A stretch of 41,056 nucleotides of DNA from Gyrodactylus bullatarudis. Taxonomy: Eukaryota > Platyhelminthes > Monogenea > Gyrodactylidea > Gyrodactylidae. The notes beneath the pieces were generated by a model. That model saw only the letters and a list, made by a program, of their open reading frames with translations. It made no database searches and had not been told where the DNA came from. The stretch lies in contig SSNU01000010.1 of NCBI GenBank assembly GCA_012064415.1, positions 130,078-171,133 of the forward strand. The letters run 5' to 3'. A program made the translations under genes and the position numbers. Positions 32,237 to 41,056 of this stretch are shown here, one piece after another (position 1 is the first letter of the stretch; the number at the start of each line of letters is the position of its first letter).

Positions 32237-32290
32237 GTCGGTGTTTTGTCTGAAGAGAACCGACAAAAATAGAGCTTTATTCACCAATAA
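32237..32290 (+). ncRNA. Hammerhead-ribozyme-like core A3 at the PLE tandem junction
   Basis: CTGAAGA (32250-32256), an 8-nt segment, then AAA where GAA is expected (G12 changed to A), a 4-bp helix III AATA/TATT (32268-32271 and 32278-32281) and C 32282 as the cleavage position. Helix I is partial: U-A and G-C, a mismatch, then two U-A pairs. It lies about 110 bp after the stop of the upstream PLE copy and about 35 bp before the start of the next, where PLE terminal repeats carry ribozymes. The G12 change should inactivate it. Confidence 0.5.
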
Positions 32291-32315
32291 TCCTTCGTTC
32301 GTTCTTAACACTAGC

Positions 32316-33627
32316 ATGTCTTCGAATCAGCAAGCTCAAAATATTTTTGAGGAAATCAGGCAACTCTTGTCTTCAAATGATGATCCCCCAATTTCCTCCG
32401 TGCAGTACCGTGACCTGAAATTCTTCATGAATACATCATCTTCTATGGCTGAAGACAAAGTACTCTGTACAGTTCTACATCAATCCTTGGAGAATCAAAA
32501 ATTCCCCAAAATGATATGGGAGAGAGTTAAGAAAGCAAAAATGACGAAATCAATTGCCAATGCCTCCCATGTCGCATTGGATTTAGCTCGTGAAAAAGAG
32601 ACCCACATCAAAGGAAAAATGAGCGACCTTGAGCGTATGAATGTTTCAGTACAATCCCTTCCTGACGATTTGCGAATCTCATTTCTCAATTATGTCCAAC
32701 AAGTTGCAGATACCCGTGCCAGATCTGAGTCAAAATGCCTCAACATGAGTATTGCAGATCGCCCTGAAGATATCTCTTTCCCAGCCAACCCAGAAAACTA
32801 TGTGTTCAACCTCAGCAAAATTCCACTTTCAAAGGATGCCTTAGAAGTCCTCAGTCTTGGCCCTAAGTTTTGTGTTCCAAACAAACGCAATATGAATCTT
32901 GAGACTGAAATTGGTTTTGAGTTATTTTATAAACAATTAAATCATCACACTGCCTCTTCCAAACAGCTCCGTGAGAGATTCGATACAGTCCTCAATGACG
33001 CTAGGGTCCAATACAAGCTGCAAAGAATCGACTTCCCATATCTCACAGCATTAGCCTCAATCCGAAAAAAACCCAATGTACTCATATCAGATCTGGACAA
33101 AGGCTCAGGAATTGCAGTAATAAACTCGGACGAGTATTACCGTAAGGGTAGACTCTTGATCAGTGATACCCGGATGTTTAGACAACTCGACAGAATTGAA
33201 GCAGAAAAGAGAGCTAATAAATTCCTGGCATCAGGGAACAGAAAGATTGACTTCTTAATTGAGAAGAAGACCATCTCCCCAGAGACAGCTAAAAGTATAC
33301 GTCCAAATGGCCCCGGTATATGTAGCCTATACCCTCTTACCAAAAGTTCACTAAGGTACCGAGGACTTGAAATTTCGACCAATTCTCGATATGACGCCAA
33401 GCCCTCAGCATGGATTAGTACAATGGTTGGCTGATGTTTTAAAACCTCTTAGAGATCATCTATGTCCACACTCGGTTGTTAATGTATATGATTTTATTTA
33501 CAGACTAAGAAACAAAACCCCGTTTACTGGTCAGGTGGTTTCCTTTGACGTCTCCCTCTTCACCAATGTGCCTCTGAATGAAACAGTCAACTTCATACGA
33601 AAGAAGTTTATTGACACCTTTGCATAA
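32316..33627 (+). pseudogene. Penelope-like element, family C: N-terminal half of second tandem copy
   Basis: I prefer ATG 32316 (MSSNQQAQNIFEEIRQLL) to ATG 32241, because 32241 lies within the hammerhead-like motif. Conserved steps: LSLGPKFCVPNKRNMNLETE (about residues 170-190), LISDLDKGSGIAVINSDEYY, then the fingers, where a frameshift near 33370 separates LYPLTKSSLRYRGL from KFRPILDMTPSPQHGLVQWL. RT motif A is intact: VVSFDVSLFTNVPLNE (33537-33584). The frame stops at 33627 just after motif A, so motifs B-E and the nuclease of this copy are missing apart from the fragment at 34088. Confidence 0.88.
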
Positions 33628-33770
33628 TTTGGGCGAGCTAGGATTTTTGTAATCTACATGAGGATTCTCTTGGCAGGACATGGATATCTCTTCGGTATTC
33701 CTGATGATACTGTCATATTTAGCTGATTGGCATGTCTTACAGTAATATCGAGATTTCATTGTTCGAATTT
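33628..33770 (-). pseudogene. Possible FLYWCH-like zinc-finger fragment
   Basis: The minus-strand frame from 33759 reads MKSRYYCKTCQSAKYDSIIR and then SMSCQENPHVDYKNPS. The C-x2-C start with a PHxD end recalls FLYWCH fingers found in MULE-type transposons, but the last His is Asp and no nuclease is nearby. The frame beyond about 33630 is only the complement of PLE coding DNA. Confidence 0.25.
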
Positions 33771-34087
33771 TTATTTTGGCTCAGCAAAAGCATGATTAAT
33801 TTGAGTCCAAAGTCATTTTCAAAAAGCATGGATTGCAATTATTTGGGGGTTAAGATGATCTGTGATTAATATCTCTCGAAAAATTATTTTTGAAGAAAAG
33901 TGAATGTGTGAGTAATTTTTTTTCAATAAAATATTTCGAAAAACATTTTTATAAATTAACACCAGATGAGCATTTATCAAGAATTCATCAGAAGTGTCTC
34001 TCTGAAAATAATAAAATTTAAAAAATTAATGAAAATAACAGTGGAATGTACATTTGGGGTTTATCTATCACTTTCAAAATTATGAAA

Positions 34088-34205
34088 TCCCGGTAATGAC
34101 GGTTCTTCTATAAAAGGAACATTTACGTACGACTAGCCACTCGGCGGGAATCGAGAACTTCAGAATCAGATACGCCGCAGATTCGAACTTAAGTGAGCAC
34201 TAAAC
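34088..34205 (+). pseudogene. PLE family-C GIY-YIG fragment
   Basis: Nearly identical to 31294-31410 (ATGACGGTTCTTCTATA... through AGATACGCCGCAGAT), with one extra A after TCTATA that shifts the frame. It continues only to about 34205. It is probably the remaining 3' part of the second tandem copy after deletion and insertion between 33628 and 34087. Confidence 0.8.
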
Positions 34206-35524
34206 TCAAAAAATCTTTTGAGCTGATCTTAGATCATTCTTGTATTTTAATTTCCAAGCAGTTAAAATGATCGATAAATAGGATATAGACTTTCGTAAAT
34301 ACCAGTGATCATAATTTGCTAGTGGGTTCAATGTCTAAAAACACTGTAATTTCTACATTGGGCTTAATGGTGTGTTTAAAAAAATATGAATTATAGTAAT
34401 TATTTTCTTTTTCTATTGATGATTCTGAAAAATAACGTTTGATTCCTCTCAGACCTTGAAATCAACAAAAATGTTCAACAAATGAAAAAATCGTGCCATC
34501 TCGAAATTTAAAATGTTTCTACGCCTTTATCAAATCAGTGAAAGTGTATATTTTTAATCAATTACCAAAAAATCTTTCAAAAATTTTGATACCTCAGACA
34601 GTGATGAATATTTTAATAGTGATGAAATATATTTTACAAAATATATGGTTGTTTACTTTCAGATGCAGTTATCAAATTGCGATTATTATTTATTACTAGA
34701 TAAATTATTGGTAAAATTCATATTTATAAAAGTTAAAAGCTTATGTAAGTTGATTTTAGATGAAAAATATCTTATGCTTTTAAGCGAAGAGATTTAGTAA
34801 GTTGAAATAATGAATATCCTGTAAAATGTAAGAATAAAAAATATTTAAATTGTAGTTTGCGTTATAAGAACAAGGTTTGGCTTAATAAAATTGAATATTT
34901 GCTTAGACCAATGGAAAGCCTTAATTAAAAAAAATAGTGTTTAATGAAATTAATATTTTTTGAATTAAATTTTTATAGATATTAAATGATGGATACATAA
35001 GAATCATAACTCTAATCACCGAATTGTTTAGCCCAAATCGAATAAAGTTCAAAATCCAATAACGATTTTATTCTTATACGTCTAGTCTAAATTTTTATTT
35101 TATTTCACCTGTTTTATTTCTTATTCTAAATCAATGACCATGTAAATATTCAAGTATGACAGAAAACCCACCTAAAATCATATTAGTATCGAAGTAAAAG
35201 ATATATTAGCACTAAATATATATTTGTTGGAGGATCAGTGGTAATGAGAAATGATAAGAGTCAAATAACAGTAGTTGCAAAATAAGAAATAATTCAACGA
35301 ACTTTTATCTGTTTGTAAAGATTCATGTTTAAATTTTCATACTGATTCCGTATCGATGCTCAGAATGTTACTAATTTACTATGTTTGAGTAAAATTTGGG
35401 AAAATGTAAAATAACAAAACTAATCAAATCATGCACCACATAAGTTAAATGAAAAGTTTATCAATATGAAATTTGTATCTGAATCAGTGAAAAATGATCA
35501 AAAATTAGTTTTATAATAAAATGT
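34206..35524 (+). other. No recognisable gene
   Basis: AT-rich, with short frames only (longest 68 codons at 34493-34699). No motif or shared repeat recognised. Confidence 0.5.
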
Positions 35525-35640
35525 ATTAAAACTTAGGTCAATATTAGAATTTTCAGCCATGGTCTCATCCAAACGTTTCGACGTTGATTGTCTTCACATG
35601 CCCTCTCAGAGGTACGACAAGTTTGTCTAAAAGTTAAAAT
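35525..35640 (-). pseudogene. Second fragment resembling a Harbinger nuclease N-terminus
   Basis: Minus strand: RACEDNQRRNVWMRPWL, homologous to plus-strand 13447-13602. The arrangement WMRPWL after basic residues fits PIF/Harbinger nucleases, but it is too short to be sure. Confidence 0.3.
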
Positions 35641-35699
35641 TGAAATTAATAAAATTAATTTTGACCCTAATTTAGTTAAATTTAGATGTTAGATGGTTG

Positions 35700-36590
35700 T
35701 AAAATGAAATGAAAATTTTATTGAACAATACATATGTTCCCATTTACAATTATCATTTTCGAATAGAAATATTATTAGAAAATAATTTTTTGTACAAAAA
35801 TAAAATTTAATTAGAATTCTATGTGTATAAAAGAAATAAATGAATCTTCGTTGTGAGGCTTGATGAATTATAAATTTCAAAGAGTTGATGCATTCATCCA
35901 AACTAGTATTATAATATTAGTAATTTACGATCTAACATTATATCTCATGAAAATGTCTAGTATTTTGCTACCCTTCGGTCATTTTCGTTATTATTCTTTT
36001 TAATCTATTATCATTCAATTATTTTTATTTTTTTCTCTACTTATATTTCTTCTGAGTTGAATTGTATTGAATTATATTTAATTAACAAAGTCATTTTTTT
36101 ACCAGTTAAGAATCTATAGCTTAATTATTCATATATATATATATATTTAACATTATTTTTTTTAATTCTCCATAGCAATATATAAAGCCTCTAGTTTTTT
36201 TATCAATTAATAAATTAAGGGCTGACAAAAATGTCATAGGAACAGTTCTGGATAGTATTAAAGCTACAATTAAACAAGTTAGCTTTTGACTTGTAATTTT
36301 TTCTTAATTCTAAAAACGAGTGATAATATCAGACTTGTCGGTTTAGAAAAAAAATAGAAGTAAAGAAAATAATAACTAAATAAATAAAAGATAATAATAA
36401 TAAAATGAATAGAGGCAAGGGATATGAAGATCGGTAAGCAAACATAGTAGATATCTTCATAAGATATATTTGAAGTTTTTGATATTGGTTTACTTCATAT
36501 CATGAGTGTTTATGGATGTAATTTTGTCTTAAAAAATTCTACAAAGGGCAATCTGGTTTAATAGATAAATAGGTATGTCTTTTTTTTCTT
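35700..36590 (-). mobile_element. LINE 3' UTR-like region
   Basis: On the minus strand this follows LINE ORF2 and ends in CAATAAAATTTTCATTTCA, similar to the AATAAA tail of the LINE copies at 23175 and 26873. There is low similarity in between. It includes a short TA run near 36130-36146. Confidence 0.45.
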
Positions 36591-36599
36591 TTTTTGTTA

Positions 36600-38450
36600 T
36601 TTAGTTTAAAAATCGGGTTTTAATTATTTCAATGAATTCTTTCAGGTTTTTTCTTTTTAAGGAGTTAGGTAGTTTTTCAAAGTTCTTTTTACATCGATTA
36701 AATATTGCTAGATTTTTAAGTTCCCTTCGATTCGGTAGCGTTCTCTAAGTCTAGAGATTCTCTGGGGCCTCAGGGATTTTCTGATAAGTATGAGACTTTT
36801 AATATCTCTTCGAGTTTTGATAGACTCTGAAAGTTAACCGAGTTGTTTTTTGTACTGGGCAGATAGTTTGTTTCGAAAAGTTCTGGCGATTCTCTGAAAC
36901 TTCCTTGTGGAACTCCTAAAGTGATTAATTTAGGCAATGAATCATTGTTTTCATAAGAAACAAATTGCCTGCGGTTAGTAAGGTATTGTATTAACATATT
37001 TAGAAGATAAGAACATATGCCATATTTCAATGATTTTATGAATATATATCTTGTCGAAAGCTTTAGATAAATTAATGTAGATGACAATGGATTTCTTTTT
37101 TTCTTTCTCGAGAAGTGAGACATAGTTTAGAAAATCAAAGATGTTTGTTTCGCATGATTTTCCTTTACAAAAACCATGTTGATTATGGTCTATTTTATTT
37201 AAATTAATCATGCTGAGAATCTTGGCGAATAAAATTGAGTCGATGATCTTCATAAGATTATTTTGTAATGTTATTGGTTTAAATTCATTACTATTGGGTT
37301 TAGGTATAGGAATAACTTTCGCCATTAGTATGTAATCAGGAATTTTATAATATTATGAATAAAATTCACACGACTACTTATAAGTATATTCATAATAATT
37401 TTTATAAAAATCTTTAGTATTTTTATTTCTTGATTCGTTAAGTAATGTATTAAATTCCGCAAAATTCTTAATTTTACTCTTTCAATTCGATGCACGATTA
37501 CAAACCTTCTAAAAAAGGCGGATTTTTCAAATATTTCTATTACATTCTAGGCAAGTCACTGGTATATTGCATTGTCCTCGACAGGCATACTTCAACAAGG
37601 GGCAGCTAGCTGAAATATTTTCGTTACACTTTAGTCGTTTGAGATGTGATTCATCACACTCGAGGTTTTTGTTATACATAAGGCACCTGTACAGTTATTA
37701 GAGAATTGGCTGTATTTCCTGATTCACGACTTGTAAGGTAATGTACACAGCTTCTGGGTTAATACGAATTCTCAGTAAAGAATATTTATTTTATGTTTCA
37801 CAAGATCAAATAGTGAAAAAAATAATTGAACTGCAATATTCTTATAGTTCTGCAAAAGTCAGGTGCAATATTTTACGAGATGAATAACCAGGTTATTTTC
37901 CTAGACTCATTTATAACTCAATAGTTTCGCCATTAATATGTTATCAGGAATTTTATAAGAAAAGAACAAGGTTTGAAAAAGTTTATGAATACTATGAATA
38001 AGATCTTTAGTATTTTTATTTCTTGATTTTTTTAGTAATTTATTAAACTCCGCTCAATTCATAAATTTTGTGTTATTATAATGTGTTATTAACATTTATT
38101 TTGAACAAATAGTTCAAAATTATTGGAATATAGTTGGTTAAACACGGGCATGAAAGTTTGTTGCAGAAATTCAGATGTTATGTTATTATTTTTATTTTTT
38201 GATAAATCATTATATCTTTTGTTTGAGAACTTGAAATATTTATTCAGATAAAAATATCCTTGTTTATGTGCTTTGTTTTAATGTGCTCTATGATTTTTTT
38301 CTCAACTCTATCGTATTCTTGCTTATACAATAATTTGATTTGTTTTTGTGTGTTCATTGTTAGTTCAGAAGATCTAGCAAGTGATAGGCATTTTTGGAGT
38401 TTATTTCTTAATGTTATGTTTGTTCTATAGACTATTTGGTCAAATTTTTT
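36600..38450 (-). pseudogene. Jockey/CR1-type LINE ORF2, two broken pieces
   Basis: Minus strand. The upstream piece (38450 to about 37926) is the linker between endonuclease and RT (TLRNKLQKCLSLARSSELTM). The downstream piece (37325-36600) has RT fingers with KVIPIPKPNSNEFKPITLQN and HNQHGFCKGKSCETNIFDFL, then motif A IYINLSKAFDKI (first Asp changed to Asn) and GVPQGS. A deletion after PQGS removes the YADD box. The C-terminus is NRCKKNFEKLPNSLKRKNLK, ending RFLN and a stop near 36605. About 150 bp is present in both pieces (37319-37470 and 37926-38070), so they are two copies or a duplication. Confidence 0.75.
37490..37735 (-). pseudogene. Cysteine-rich coding-like fragment of unknown family
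   Basis: Between the two LINE pieces the minus strand reads about 55 residues without a stop (37700-37540), with eight cysteines: RCLMYNKNLECDESHLKRLK, then CNENISASCPLLKYAC and CNIPVTCLECNRN. The spacing suggests a metal-binding or disulphide-rich domain. It is not a CCHC knuckle, and I cannot name the family. Confidence 0.4.
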
Positions 38451-38648
38451 TTCTCTTTGATCGTTGTAGCTGATGAGTAGATGTATGGATAATGTTGAAG
38501 AAAGTTATCTGCAGTTAGAAGGTTTTCATTAATTTTTGTCCCAGCTTTTATCGTATTAAAATCCGTGAATTCAAAGTATTTACAGTCAATTACACACATA
38601 ACGACTCGAGATATCATCTCTGCCCTTTCTCGTTTGTTGTTTAACTAG

Positions 38649-40056
38649 TGTGTTTTGTAACTCAGTGTGTTTTAGGTGTGTTTTGTGAGAATAAAATCTA
38701 TTCACAAAATTCACCTAAAACACACTGAAATGAATACATCGGTATTTTCCTATATCTACGCATGTACTGAGTGTAAGATAGACATGTCAATGATATGACT
38801 AGACACACACTTGTTCTTTCCTATATTTTGGGATTGACTTAACTTAAAAAGGATTTCTTCTCTTCTTAGGATTGTCAAAGCTCTTAATGTTTATTTATTA
38901 ACTTAATAAAATTGAATTTTTATTTGAAATTAATTCAATCCTCAAATTTATTGTCACATGTTAATGAATGATGACATCTAGAATTACATTTTCTATTCTA
39001 TTCTTGAAACATTTACATGTCTTTTTTTACAACCCTTAATAAAATTGCATTTGAAAAAAACCTTGGCCTTTCCCTATAGATGTCTTTGAACAAATTTCTC
39101 TCAAGGAATATGATTCAGATGGAATTTGATTGATTTGAATGATATTCTCCTTGATGGGTTCGAACATATTTGCAGTCAAATGATTTTTCAGAACTCCTTG
39201 AACTGTGCTAATTCTGTACATCTGAGTTTCTTCAATGACTTCCATTTCAACTCCGACAATACATCCAAGGTCTTCTTTTGATCTATCAACTTCAGGAATT
39301 TTAATTCTGACATTTGATCCGATTTCTGGAATTGCTACAATTTGAACAGCATTTTTAAGCATCCGATCATGCTGCTTTGTAAGATTATTTAAACAAATCG
39401 CCCGATTTTTTGAATAAGAGCTTGCGTCTCATCTAAATGTTGATCTATTTCAAGATCTTCGAATTCTAAATTCTCGTCGGAGATACTCGCAGTTGATTTC
39501 AAATTTCGTTTCCACTTCTGTATTCTTCTCTAAGGATCGGCTCGTGATTTAGTTCGTCAGTGCCTGAAATTTCATCAATAGATTTATAATTCTATATGTT
39601 TCTTATCAAGGATATCAAAAAGGGGCGAATTTTAGTACCTTTCTGGAGTTTTTATCGATGGGCTTAATAAGGTGTTCTGATCCATCTATTGCTAATAGCT
39701 CATAATTCTTCATCAGTTTGAGTCAGTTGATGAGGGTTTTTCAATCATGTTCTGAATGTATTTGAATCGCCTGATTGTGTTATCAATTTCATTGAGTCAT
39801 ATGAGAATAAGCGTTTGATGCTTTTGAATCAAGTAGAAATTGTCAAAATGAAATAATTATCAATGGTCTATTGAAGAAATCCTTTTTAAGTTAAGTCAAT
39901 CCCAAAATATAGGAAAGAACAAGTGTGTGTCTAGTCATATCATTGACATGTCTATCTTACACTCAGTACATGCGTAGATATAGGAAAATACCGATGTATT
40001 CATTTCAGTGTGTTTTAGGTGTGTTTTGTGAGAATAAAATCTATTCACAAAACACA
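38649..40056 (-). mobile_element. Ginger-like DNA transposon with about 190-bp inverted repeats and CTAG target duplication
   Basis: Both ends begin TGTGTTTTGT and are flanked by CTAG (38645-38648 and 40057-40060), a 4-bp target duplication. The inverted repeats continue through GTGTTTTAGGTG, ATAGACATGTCAATGATATG and CCTATATTTTGGGATTGACT to about 38857 and 39874. The coding remnant inside (39036 to about 39850, minus strand) matches the C-terminal region of KRBA2-like integrase proteins, which fits a Ginger-group cut-and-paste element. At the left end the terminal 47 bp is flipped, making a hairpin. Confidence 0.65.
39036..39480 (-). pseudogene. C-terminal region of a KRBA2/SCAND3-like integrase protein
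   Basis: Minus strand from about 39475: SDENLEFEDLEIDQHLDETQ, then after a frameshift SYSKNRAICLNNLTKQHDRM. It continues into the frame at 39362 with EIGSNVRIKIPEVDRSKEDL, GCIVGVEMEVIEE and SLREICSKTSIGKGQGFF, ending at 39036. The wording (GxNVxIxIPxVDR, LGxVxEV, SLREA, GQGF) is typical of the region after the integrase core in transposon-derived KRBA2/SCAND3-type proteins. The integrase core is missing, and the final Cys-rich motif is lost. Confidence 0.6.
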
Positions 40057-40183
40057 CTAGGGTGTTTTTTATAAACAGTAAGTCATAGAACACACTGTAA
40101 AATATATATAGCTTCGTCTTTCAAATATACTATAAGAAAAATCTGGTATTGTATATAAATCTAATAATAATAACTTTTTTTCT

Positions 40184-40297
40184 CCTTTTTGTTTATTTAG
40201 TTTAAAAATCGGGTTTTAATTATTTCAATGAATTCTTTCAGGTTTTTTCTTTTTAAGGAGTTAGGTAGTTTTTCAAAGTTCTTTTTACATCGATTAA
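40184..40297 (-). mobile_element. 114-bp 5'-truncated LINE insertion with 43-bp target duplication
   Basis: The insert equals the LINE C-terminus and start of 3' UTR seen at 36590-36702, minus strand, reading NRCKKNFEKLPNSLKRKNLK and RFLN plus a stop. It is bounded by the same 43-bp sequence at 40141-40183 and 40298-40340 (ATCTGGTATTGTATATAAAT... to TTTTTCT). Confidence 0.85.
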
Positions 40298-40466
40298 ATC
40301 TGGTATTGTATATAAATCTAATAATAATAACTTTTTTTCTAAATATTTAACTAATAATAATCTTTTGTACCGGTTTCCCGAACAAAAGAATTGTTTTAGG
40401 GTTGTTTTAAGTTTAAACAAGAAATTATACAAAGCAATTGGCCAATACAAGTTCTACAAGTTATGT

Positions 40467-41056
40467 ATGGAAATTGACAAATTCCCAAAGTTTTTATGGA
40501 ACAAGGTCCCACAAACATTCTCTCTTAACAAATATGAATACGTTAAAGTCTCAGCTCAGGCAACATTAGAATCGACCAGACAAAGAATTGAATTTCTAGA
40601 AAGAAAATTGGACGGAGCAAGAATGAAACTCATTTGTGATGAACAGTTAGACATACACATCAGCAGATTTCTTAAAGTTCAGGGAGGGAAAGAAAGTGAA
40701 AGGAAACTTCAAAATTTACTCAAACACATTGTAAGGGAAGAAGACAATCTCGAAAAGGGCGTCTTTAACTATACAGGGTTAGAACTGACTAGAATACAGA
40801 AAGAAGTACTATCGTTTGGCCAAAATTTCTGCATTCCAAAAAAATCTAAGGTCACTGATGATAAGACAGCATTCGAAAAGCTGGCTTGGGATTTAACACA
40901 AACTAATAAACTAAAAGAAGGGGCAGATCCTGAAGAGATAAAGATATCTCTACTGAACATGTACAAAGATTATAGCAAAAAGAAGAGGGTTAGAAAGAAT
41001 CTAAGAAGAGAACATATCGAAGCACTTAGGGAAATAACAAACAATAGTGAAATTCT
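40467..41056 (+). CDS. Penelope-like element N-terminal region, open at the window end
   Basis: From ATG 40467 there are 196 codons without a stop, running off the window. The product carries the PLE N-terminal region that precedes RT: FLERKLDGARMKLICDEQL, a charged helical stretch, then FNYTGLELTRIQKEVLSFGQ and NFCIPKKSKVTDDKTAFEKL, the family's 'LS.G.kFc.P' and 'FEkL' signatures. The frame is also open upstream to the 43-bp repeat, so an earlier start is possible. Absence of lesions makes this the best candidate for a recently active element; the RT, if present, lies beyond the window. Confidence 0.8.
   Translation, partial: MEIDKFPKFLWNKVPQTFSLNKYEYVKVSAQATLESTRQRIEFLERKLDGARMKLICDEQLDIHISRFLKVQGGKESERKLQNLLKHIVREEDNLEKGVFNYTGLELTRIQKEVLSFGQNFCIPKKSKVTDDKTAFEKLAWDLTQTNKLKEGADPEEIKISLLNMYKDYSKKKRVRKNLRREHIEALREITNNSEI

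Noticed and set aside
1..41056. Bacterial-type operons, CRISPR arrays or tRNA genes
   Set aside because: No evenly spaced repeat arrays, no cloverleaf candidates and no ribosome-binding patterns were seen. All long frames belong to eukaryotic mobile elements.

Overview
The window is an AT-rich (roughly two thirds A+T by eye) piece of an animal nuclear genome made almost entirely of old, nested and broken mobile elements. There is no tRNA, no rRNA, no CRISPR array, and no host gene I can support. The mix is Penelope-like elements (PLEs) with GIY-YIG endonuclease domains, pogo/Tigger, Tc1-like and Ginger-like DNA transposons, Ty3/gypsy retrotransposons and a Jockey/CR1-type LINE. Together with very short GT-AG introns, this suggests an invertebrate. 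A crustacean such as a caligid copepod is my guess, but the sequence alone does not prove it.

Layout. 1-5453: two pogo/Tigger copies in opposite orientation, with a gypsy gag (1229-2021, -) and a PLE RT/GIY-YIG half (2238-3365, -) between them. 5454-10260: two decayed Tc1-like copies (6090-6620 and 9150-9960, +) and a 945-bp palindromic transposon (7688-8632) with coding-like interior. 10260-16350: PLE fragments in both orientations, a Ginger-like fragment, a Tigger C-terminus (-), a GIY-YIG fragment (+), and a rearranged PLE (14975-16140, +) between two copies of a PLE non-coding repeat. 16588-24547: one gypsy provirus on the minus strand (gag, zinc knuckle, protease, remnant RT, RNase H, then integrase), split by a PLE (17222-18258) and a 3.5-kb Tigger (18261-21790), and by a LINE tail in gag. 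24548-30387: poorly assembled, with a 290-base gap, an exact-length 885-bp inverted repeat ending at the gap, a LINE, PLE pieces, and a 181-bp duplication across a single N. 30441-34205: a tandem PLE, C-terminal half first and then the N-terminal half of the next copy, with a hammerhead-like motif at the join. 35525-41056: a minus-strand LINE, a Ginger-like transposon with 4-bp target duplications, a short LINE insertion with a 43-bp target duplication, and a PLE reading frame still open at the window end.

Most reading frames carry stops, frameshifts or deletions, so I annotate them as pseudogenes or mobile elements. The most complete frames are the PLE at 30441-32139 (one in-frame TGA before the insertion), the PLE at 2238-3365 (one TAG), the open PLE frame at 40467-41056, and a 272-residue frame of unknown function inside the large Tigger.

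Four observations deserve a closer look. First, nine hammerhead-ribozyme-like cores lie in or beside the PLE non-coding regions, all with exactly 8 nt between CUGANGA and GAAA; in three of them the flanking helix I is kept by pairing although its sequence differs. Second, both larger Tigger elements have their 3' portion repeated in inverted orientation at the opposite end. Third, a 122-bp insertion carrying hammerhead sequence sits in a PLE ORF with a 13-bp duplication. Fourth, a short intron sits at the same codon position in two divergent Tigger transposases.
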